A stretch of 49,462 nucleotides of DNA, taken from assembly GCF_024464185.1 (NCBI RefSeq), contig NZ_JANHAU010000009.1, forward strand, positions 1 to 49,462. The letters run 5' to 3'. Both the position numbers and the translations under genes were made by a program. Every line of letters starts with the position of its first letter. The stretch's first letter is position 1. Of this stretch, positions 44,380 to 49,462 are shown one piece after another. The notes beneath the pieces are model-generated. The model made no database searches. It had not been told where the DNA came from and worked only from the letters and a program-made list of their open reading frames with translations. The DNA is from Haloarchaeobius salinus. Its GTDB lineage: Archaea; Halobacteriota; Halobacteria; Halobacteriales; Natrialbaceae.

Positions 44380-45303
44380 TCACTCGGCGAGTGCTCCGAG
44401 CCGCTCACGGTGGTTCCGAACAGTCGCAGTCGACGTACCTGCCGCTGCTGCGACCTCCTGCTGGGTCAGCCACTGCGAGCGTTGGCCAGCCTTGTACAGG
44501 CAGGCTGCAGCGAACCCGGAGGGCTGGACGCCGTTGGTCACACCCGCACGCTCGGCTTCGCGAGCGAGTTCAAGCGCACGCTGGTGGAGCCTGTCGGGGA
44601 CGTCCAGGTCAGATGCGAGTCGGGGAACGAACTCGCTGGGAGTCATGGGTTGCGTCGGGAGACTCAGTTCGACGTTGAGTGTCTTGTACGACCCCTGAAC
44701 CCGATCTTGCTCGACGCGGGCGACACTGGAAACCTCGGCGAGTGTTCGGGGAAGCCCGTTACATCGCGCCACGGCGTAGACACTGGCCGCTGCGACCCCC
44801 TCGATGGACCGACCGCGCAACAGGCTCTCCGACTGTGCGGTGCGGAACAGCGAACACGTCTGGTCACGGATCGAGTCCCCGAGTCCCAGCGCGCCGACGA
44901 TACGACGAATCTCGGTGAAGCCGTGCATGAGATTCCGGTCGGCCTTGGTCTCGTACCGTCCACGCGAGTGCTCACGACGGAGTCGGTGGAGCTGCCGTCG
45001 CTTCCGGTTGGAGAGCCCGTTCCCATTGCTGTCGGTGCCGTACCCGATCGTGGTCGAGAGCCCACGGTCGTGGTGTGCCGCCGTCAGCGGGGCACCCGAC
45101 CGCCGACGCGTGTCCTCGTCGTGTGACCGCCATTCTGGACCCCGGTCGAGCCGCCGTTCCCTGACGATGAGTCCGCAGTCCTCACAGGCAAACTCGTTCG
45201 AATCGGCCGTGATGCGGCCATCGCACTCCGGACAGGTGTTCGCGTGCTGGTCGAGCGGGACGTCTTCGTCGAACGTTCGTGGATAGATGTCGCTAACTGG
45301 CAT
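44380..45303 (-). CDS. tfb: Transcription initiation factor TFB
   Basis: 307 residues. N-terminal zinc ribbon CPECDGRITADSNEFACEDC (C-x2-C...C-x2-C), then the B-finger/linker region RGPEWRSHDEDTRRRSGAPL with AAHHDRGLSTTIG. Two cyclin repeats follow (about 120-205, 215-305): RRIVGALGLGDSIRDQTCSL, SIEGVAAASVYAVARCNGLP, and FAAACLYKAGQRSQWLTQQE with VAAAAGTSTATVRNH. TFB recruits RNA polymerase to TBP-bound promoters. Haloarchaea use several TFBs as global regulators. This one, carried among mobile genes, may serve promoters of the element. Upstream module 45342-45369 has the shared TATA plus inverted repeat. Confidence 0.88.
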   Translation of the reverse strand: MPVSDIYPRTFDEDVPLDQHANTCPECDGRITADSNEFACEDCGLIVRERRLDRGPEWRSHDEDTRRRSGAPLTAAHHDRGLSTTIGYGTDSNGNGLSNRKRRQLHRLRREHSRGRYETKADRNLMHGFTEIRRIVGALGLGDSIRDQTCSLFRTAQSESLLRGRSIEGVAAASVYAVARCNGLPRTLAEVSSVARVEQDRVQGSYKTLNVELSLPTQPMTPSEFVPRLASDLDVPDRLHQRALELAREAERAGVTNGVQPSGFAAACLYKAGQRSQWLTQQEVAAAAGTSTATVRNHRERLGALAE

Positions 45304-45341
45304 TTTCTGTCGTCCTCCGGGAGCGTCGCCGACTCGACGAC

Positions 45342-45369
45342 ACCCCTCACCCGTCAGGGGTCGATAAAC
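45342..45369 (-). promoter_or_regulatory. Shared TATA + inverted-repeat module, upstream of TFB
   Basis: Minus strand: TATA-like GTTTATCG (45362-45369), then ACCCCT - GACGGGTG - AGGGGT (45361-45342), perfect 6-base arms, 8-base spacer. It lies 39-66 bases before the TFB start. Confidence 0.68.
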
Positions 45370-45411
45370 TGCGTTGCGAGTGCGGCCCTGAGAGAGACTG
45401 GGGGAGCCCAG

Positions 45412-45450
45412 AGGTCATTATCGTAGTAATCATTATCTGGATAATGACCT
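45412..45450. repeat. Inverted repeat upstream of the TFB promoter
   Basis: AGGTCATTATC (45412-45422) and GATAATGACCT (45440-45450), perfect 11-base arms with a 17-base AT-rich spacer. It may be an operator site upstream of the TFB TATA box. Confidence 0.65.
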
Positions 45451-45747
45451 TCGTCGGTAGTATTGCAGACAGACTCGACGACAACTAGTCTCTATTCGAT
45501 CTCACAGATATCGACGAACTGCTCTGGATACCGTCGCAGGAGCACTGGTACGACGAACACAGAAACGAAATGCCATCGAGAATCTGCTACAATCTATCGA
45601 GCAACGACAGAGTACGGCCGACGCAGCTGTTTGCCTTCTCCCTTCGTTCGTCGCTACTCTGACCGAGGAGTTCGAGCACGTCTGTCCCTGCGTCAGTGCC
45701 GAGACTGAGACCGAGTAGACCGACGAATTCGCAGTCTACACTGTCAT
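45451..45747. other. Stretch with a possible decayed gene
   Basis: A plus-strand frame ending at the TAG near 45718 reads RTQKRNAIENLLQSIEQRQS, TADAAVCLLPSFVATLTEEF and HVCPCVSAETETE, with a possible earlier part SLFDLTDIDELLWIP in another frame. It could be a frameshifted gene, but no family was recognised and the opposite strand is also open. Confidence 0.3.
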
Positions 45748-46056
45748 TTAGAGGTCTGCTACGTCGTCTACGTATCCCTCGTCAAGCTGCTGTTTCAGCA
45801 CGCGGAAGTTGGCCGTCTCCTCGGCTCCGACGAGCGCTTTGAGCTGGTCGAAGGAGATTTCGTCATCGTAGTATGCAGCTGCAATGTCTTGCGTGAGCGC
45901 ATCATCCTTCGTGGTTTCCTTCAGGTACTCACTGAGCGCAGTTACAAGGATGTCAGTCCGATCCTCACCAAAGGCAGCGGCGAGCGCGTCCGTCCGGTCG
46001 ATCAACCGATTCGGAGCTCGAAACTGGACACGCTTCATATCGGCCTCACTATGCAT
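45748..46056 (-). CDS. Orphan ribbon-helix-helix antitoxin
   Basis: 102 residues from the ATG at 46056 (MHSEADMKRVQFRAPNRL); a longer frame to 46182 overlaps the ArdC gene and is unlikely. RHH domain: MKRVQFRAPNRLIDRTDALA, DILVTALSEYLKETT. The C-terminal arm DIAAAYYDDEISFDQLKALV has the same layout as the antitoxin of the PIN pair at 39.6-40.0 kb. No PIN or other toxin frame was found directly downstream, so it is either solitary (anti-addiction or a repressor) or has lost its partner. Confidence 0.72.
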   Translation of the reverse strand: MHSEADMKRVQFRAPNRLIDRTDALAAAFGEDRTDILVTALSEYLKETTKDDALTQDIAAAYYDDEISFDQLKALVGAEETANFRVLKQQLDEGYVDDVADL

Positions 46057-46132
46057 CACATGGGGGTCAACGAACTTGTTGGTTTCGTGGATACAACGTG
46101 GGCCAGTCCTCGATACCCGAGAGCAGTAGCAG

Positions 46133-47107
46133 TCATGACACAGTTTCGACCGCGCTGATGATCTCTCGAGCCGTCCCAACAATGCGCTCTAATCGCTCCT
46201 GGATCGTCTCCGCCGGCTCACCGTCCCACGCGGCGACGTACAGCGCGCTCCGTGACGCATCGAGGCCGAAGTACTGCGAGACGACGAAGGCCGTGCTCTC
46301 GGCCTCGACCTCGCGCTTCTCGCGCTCGTCGGCGTCGTTGACGTCGAAATGGAGCAACGCGTGTGCGTACTCGTGAGCCAGGACGCTTGCGACCTGCGCG
46401 TCGTTGTCGTCGTCTCGGACTTCGACGAGCAGCGAGCAGTCGTACGTACTCCGCTCGGTACAGACGCCCGCTGCACTCCCATGCGACCACTCCTCGGGAG
46501 ATACGAGGTTCACACGAACGCCGAGTTCGGGTGCGGCGTCAACTAATGCATCCAGAAGTTCACCTTCGCTTCCGTCCCCACGCGCCTCCGTATCGAGTTC
46601 GGGCAGTGGCTCGTCCTCGGTCTGGGAGACGTCGAACACGGGAACTGGCTTGAACCCGACCAGCCCCCTGTCCCATTCGTCGGGCGGCGTCTCGTCGTAC
46701 TCACAGTCGCTCTTCTCGTGGTACGACGGCGAGTTCCCACAGCCCGGGCATCGTTTCGCGATGATGGGTGCCCAGATCCAGATGGCCGACTCGCCCTTCG
46801 AGACGTATCTGTCGAACTCGTTCCGCCACGTGTTGTAGCCCGCAATTTTCGTCGCCTCTGGGCACTGGTGTTTGATCAGCAGGGTGTTCCGGTACGAGTA
46901 ATCGTGGAACCGCGACTGGACGTCCAGCCACTCCTGGAGTTCTGCGCTCGCGCTGGCTTCGTCCGAGAGCTCGGCGAACTGCTCGACCCACGCTTCGAGC
47001 GAGTCGTGCATCTCGTCGCGACGGGTGTCCGAGTCGTCGAACTGCGTTCTGCTCGTCTGGGACTGGTCGGTCTCGGTACAATCGGTCTGGGTTCTCTCGC
47101 AGGACAT
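46133..47107 (-). CDS. ArdC-like antirestriction protein with metallopeptidase domain
   Basis: 324 residues from the ATG at 47107 (MSCERTQTDC), which has GGAG 9 bases upstream; an ATG 12 codons earlier is less likely. The N-terminal ArdC domain (about 30-140) binds single-stranded DNA in known members: WVEQFAELSDEASASAELQE, FHDYSYRNTLLIKHQCPEAT, NTWRNEFDRYVSKGESAIWI. A zinc site CPGCGNSPSYHEKSDC follows. The C-terminal part (about 205-320) is an ImmA/IrrE-like peptidase with VASVLAHEYAHALLHF (HExxH variant HEYAH) and a downstream Glu in REVEAESTAF. ArdC helps incoming plasmids evade restriction, in line with the conjugation genes. Module 47135-47163 lies upstream. Confidence 0.82.
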   Translation of the reverse strand: MSCERTQTDCTETDQSQTSRTQFDDSDTRRDEMHDSLEAWVEQFAELSDEASASAELQEWLDVQSRFHDYSYRNTLLIKHQCPEATKIAGYNTWRNEFDRYVSKGESAIWIWAPIIAKRCPGCGNSPSYHEKSDCEYDETPPDEWDRGLVGFKPVPVFDVSQTEDEPLPELDTEARGDGSEGELLDALVDAAPELGVRVNLVSPEEWSHGSAAGVCTERSTYDCSLLVEVRDDDNDAQVASVLAHEYAHALLHFDVNDADEREKREVEAESTAFVVSQYFGLDASRSALYVAAWDGEPAETIQERLERIVGTAREIISAVETVS

Positions 47108-47134
47108 CGAAACTCTCCGGGGGAGTACTCTGGT

Positions 47135-47163
47135 CTCCCCCACCCGACAGGGGAGTCATAAAC
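47135..47163 (-). promoter_or_regulatory. Shared TATA + inverted-repeat module, upstream of ArdC copy 1
   Basis: Minus strand: GTTTATGA (47156-47163), then CTCCCC - TGTCGGGTG - GGGGAG (47155-47135), perfect 6-base arms. It is 28-56 bases before the ArdC start, so it should cover the region between TATA box and transcription start. Confidence 0.7.
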
Positions 47164-47330
47164 GGGCTCGGTAGCGAAGGGCCCGAATGACAGCAGGTGC
47201 CCGGAGCTATGCGAGGTGGGAGTCCACGAATCCAGTTGTGCTCCGGCCGAGCCGTCTTCGCGAACTATGTCAGTATGACAACTTTTTTGTGGGCGACCTG
47301 AGACCCGATTGTCATGAAAGGTGGTTGGGT

Positions 47331-47930
47331 ATGTCCCTGACCGACGCACACAGACCGACGAATCGACGCGAGCGGTACCGGTTGATGGCGAACGCTGCGA
47401 GCCGACCGTTTGCGGTCGGCGCTGTGGCCGTTCCACTGGTACTCCCCGTTCTGGGGTATCTCTCCGGTGACGTTCGGGTCATGTTCACGGTTCACCTCTT
47501 CCTCGGGGCGTTCTGGTTCGGTACTGCAGTCCTTGGCGCGGTCGTCCTCGGTCCTGTGATGGGGAGTCTCTCCGAGCAGGCGAACGCCGAGTTCGCCGAG
47601 GGGTTCGTCCCGAAGATGAACCTCCTGATGGAGCCAGTCTCGGTCGGCGTGATCGGCTCCGGAATCGGTCTCGCAAGCATGATGGGGCTCTGGGCGTCGC
47701 CGACGCCAACCCTGTGGGCTGCGCTCGCGCTCGCTATCGCGCTGCTCGTCCTCGGGTTCGGGCCACTCCATACGTTCACGGCCGGGATGTTCGACGAGAT
47801 AGCCGCCGCGGAGACCGACCACGAGCGACTCGCCGCCTTGAACAAGAAGTACGGCATGTTGAGTCTGGTCGAACTCGTCCTCATGATCGCCATCGTCGCC
47901 ACGATGTCCGGCCTTCGGTGGGGGTTCTGA
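47331..47930 (+). CDS. Membrane protein of unknown function (four to five helices)
   Basis: 199 residues from the ATG at 47331 (MSLTDAHRPTNRRERYR), with GGTGG 6 bases upstream; the frame is open further up but lacks coding character. Helices lie at about residues 22-44, 48-70, 103-125, 128-148 and 176-196. Family-like features are HLFLGAFWFGTAVLGAVVLG with a conserved His and GFGPLHTFTAGMFDEIAAAE between helices 4 and 5. The layout resembles small DUF2269/copper-resistance-type membrane proteins, but no assignment is firm. It lies divergent from ArdC copy 1, between the two ArdC copies. Confidence 0.65.
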   Translation: MSLTDAHRPTNRRERYRLMANAASRPFAVGAVAVPLVLPVLGYLSGDVRVMFTVHLFLGAFWFGTAVLGAVVLGPVMGSLSEQANAEFAEGFVPKMNLLMEPVSVGVIGSGIGLASMMGLWASPTPTLWAALALAIALLVLGFGPLHTFTAGMFDEIAAAETDHERLAALNKKYGMLSLVELVLMIAIVATMSGLRWGF

Positions 47931-48008
47931 ATCGGGTGACCGTCGTTGAACAGTCGCGGAACCGAGTTGGACACCGTGTCGGATTCGACCTGAACGAACC
48001 AACCTGCG

Positions 48009-48265
48009 ATGACAGAACACGAGACTGCCGAAACCGGTGAACAGCACAGTCCCTCAAACACGGGGTCTTCCCCAGCGCTCTCCCGTCGAGCCGCCCTCAT
48101 GACCGCAGTGTCGGGGATTGTCGGGATGAGCGCTGGTGTGGCTGGCTCTTCTGACCGAGCCGAAGCGTCTGGACCGGGAGAGCCACTCTGGGCCGCTGAC
48201 GTGGGGAGAGCGTTCGAGAGTTCTCCCACGATCGTCGAAGGGACGGTCTACATCGGTGGATTCCA
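48009..48265 (+). pseudogene. Tat-exported PQQ-type beta-propeller protein, truncated after 85 residues
   Basis: The frame starts MTEHETAETGEQHSPSNTGS. A Tat-like signal SRRAALMTAVSGIVGMSAGV follows, then the beginning of a PQQ/Trp-docking propeller: GEPLWAADVGRAFESSPTIV, EGTVYIGG. At about 48258-48272 the gene ends abruptly and the sequence continues as the (opposite-strand) 3' end of ArdC copy 2. Intact relatives have 350-450 residues. The joint shows a deletion or recombination between two genes. Confidence 0.72.
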
Positions 48266-49231
48266 GAATCATTTCGACCGCCTCGATGATCTCCTGTGCG
48301 GTGTCCACGATACGCTGTAAGCGGTTCTGAATCGTCTCGGCTGGATCGCCATCCCAGGCGGCGACGTAGAACGCGCTGTTCGAGGCATCGAGCCCGAAGT
48401 GCTGCGACACCACGTAGGCAGTGCTCTCGGCTTCGACCTCGCGCTTCACCTGTTCATTCGCGTCGTCGACGTCGAAGTGAAGCAGGGCGTGGGCGTACTC
48501 GTGAGCGAGCACACTGGCCACCTGGGCATCGTTCTCGACATCTTCGACCTCGACGAGCAACGAGCAGTCGTACGTGCTGCGCTCGGTGCAGACGCCAGCG
48601 GCGTCGCCATGGGTCCACTCTTCGGGTAGGATGAGGTTCACACGGACTCCCAGCTCCGGTGCAGCCTCGAGGAGCGCTCGAGTATCTCGTCTTCACTGCC
48701 ATCGCCGTGAGCGGCTGTATCGAGCTCCGGAAGCGGCTCGCCCTCGGTCTGAGAGATGTCGAACACGGGCACGGGTTTGAACCCGACCAGTCCCTCGCTC
48801 CATTCTTCGGGTGGGGTGTCATCGTACTCACAGTCGGTCTTCTCGTGGTAGGAGGGAGCGTTGCCGAACTCAGGACACTTCGTGGTGATGATCGGCGCCC
48901 AGATCCAGACGGCCGACTCGCCCTCTGTGACGTGTCTGTCGAACTCGGTTCGCCACGTATTGTAGCCCGCGACCCGTGTCGCTACCGGACACTGGCACTT
49001 GATCAGGAGCGTGTTCCGGTAGGAGTAGTCGTGGAACCTCGACTGGACGTCCAGCCACTCCTGGAGTTCCGTGCTCGCTCTCGCCTCGTCGGAGACTTCG
49101 GCGAACTGTTCGACCCACGCTTCGAGCGACTCGTGCATCTCGTCGCGACGAGTATCCGAGTCGTCGAACTCGATTCTTGATTTTGATTCGTCAGTCTCGG
49201 TGCTATCGGTCTGAGGTGTCTCGCAGGACAT
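48266..49231 (-). pseudogene. ArdC-like gene, copy 2: frameshifted and with a fused 3' end
   Basis: From the ATG at 49231 (MSCETPQTDSTETDE) the frame follows copy 1 nearly throughout: WVEQFAEVSDEARASTELQE, FHDYSYRNTLLIKCQCPVAT, ELDTAAHGDGSEDEILER. One missing base near 48676 (GAGCGCTCCTCG) then shifts it. The other frame resumes MNLILPEEWTHGDAAGVCTE, VASVLAHEYAHALLHFDVDD and continues past the normal end (EAVEMILESTD...) into the PQQ gene remnant. The zinc motif CPGCG of copy 1 is CPEFG here, so a ligand is lost. Separate translation of the peptidase part from 48641 is possible. Confidence 0.8.
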
Positions 49232-49256
49232 CGAGGATCTCCGAGGGATATCTTGC

Positions 49257-49286
49257 TCTCCCTCACCGGATAGGGGAGCCACAAAC
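49257..49286 (-). promoter_or_regulatory. Shared TATA + inverted-repeat module, upstream of ArdC copy 2
   Basis: Minus strand: GTTTGTGG (49279-49286), then CTCCCCT - ATCCGGTG - AGGGAG (49278-49258). The TATA part is weakened (GTTTGT in place of GTTTAT) and one arm position is lost, in step with decay of the gene behind it. Confidence 0.6.
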
Positions 49287-49378
49287 TGGCCCGCCAAAGA
49301 AGGTTCAGGGAGTACGTCGCCACTATTTCGGGCTGAATGTAGGATTGTCGAATGAGCAGGTCCTGGTGAGGAGTGTCC

Positions 49379-49462
49379 ATGCAACTCACTGACCTGCTTG
49401 GAGAATCGTTAGATATAGAGAATCAGGATGTTTTGGATTTGCAGGACAAACGTTCGCAGACT
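49379..49462 (+). CDS. Unidentified gene start, cut by the window end
   Basis: An open frame from the ATG at 49379 reads MQLTDLLGESLDIENQDVLD and continues to the last base. Only 28 residues are visible. The acidic, haloarchaea-like composition supports coding, but no family or function can be given. Confidence 0.35.
   Translation, partial: MQLTDLLGESLDIENQDVLDLQDKRSQT

Noticed and set aside
45463-45708. Plus-strand frame of 81 residues starting MQTDST
   Set aside because: Ser/Thr/Arg-rich, non-acidic; a different frame in the same stretch looks more protein-like but is not identifiable.

Overview
The window comes from a halophilic archaeon (class Halobacteria). The coding sequence is GC-rich, the proteins are strongly acidic, several starts look leaderless with a TATA box about 25-30 bases upstream, and the families are typical of haloarchaea: a TrmB-type regulator, an archaeal STT3/AglB-like protein, TFB, a receiver-PAS histidine kinase, DUF7342 and halophilic IS elements. 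No rRNA, tRNA or CRISPR array was found.

Region 1 (1-24116) is a cell-surface polysaccharide/glycosylation island. It begins with the 5' part of a nucleotide-sugar dehydrogenase (1-446, minus). Next come a frameshifted DUF433 gene, a VanZ-like protein, a DUF4870 protein, and a DUF4330 membrane protein with a partner. A TrmB-family regulator (4931-5785) faces a three-gene operon of extended SDR enzymes (8929 to 5811, minus). The first enzyme of that operon closely resembles UDP-sulfoquinovose synthase. The regulator promoter and the operon start codon carry the same palindrome, GGTTACTCA-N5-TGAGTAACC, so a small self-contained regulon can be proposed. Further right are a GT2 glycosyltransferase, a sulfatase-superfamily enzyme, an O-antigen-ligase-like protein, a GT4 glycosyltransferase, a formyltransferase, a polysaccharide deacetylase, a flippase, a decayed IS with an exact 8-bp target duplication, a polyprenyl glycosylphosphotransferase and an STT3-like oligosaccharyltransferase. 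Together they could start a glycan on a lipid carrier, extend and modify it, flip it and transfer or polymerise it.

Region 2 (24117-27700) is a decayed boundary: a broken parallel beta-helix gene, an FkbM-type methyltransferase and a second decayed IS.

Region 3 (27700-49462) is a remnant of an integrated conjugative element or plasmid. Its core is a tightly coupled minus-strand operon: VirB6-like, VirB3/PrgI-like, VirB4 ATPase, and a primase-like protein, each joined by a 4-nt ATGA overlap. No coupling protein or relaxase is seen. Around it lie at least six toxin-antitoxin loci (several broken), a receiver-PAS-histidine kinase, two solo TnpB elements that each split a host gene (a DUF234-type ATPase and a relE toxin), a TFB, a SWIM zinc-finger protein and two copies of an ArdC-like antirestriction metallopeptidase. 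One ArdC copy is frameshifted and fused to a truncated PQQ-propeller gene.

The least expected regulatory signal is a TATA-plus-inverted-repeat module with a conserved spacer. It lies in front of four genes of this element (SWIM protein, TFB and both ArdC copies) and suggests that they form one co-regulated set.
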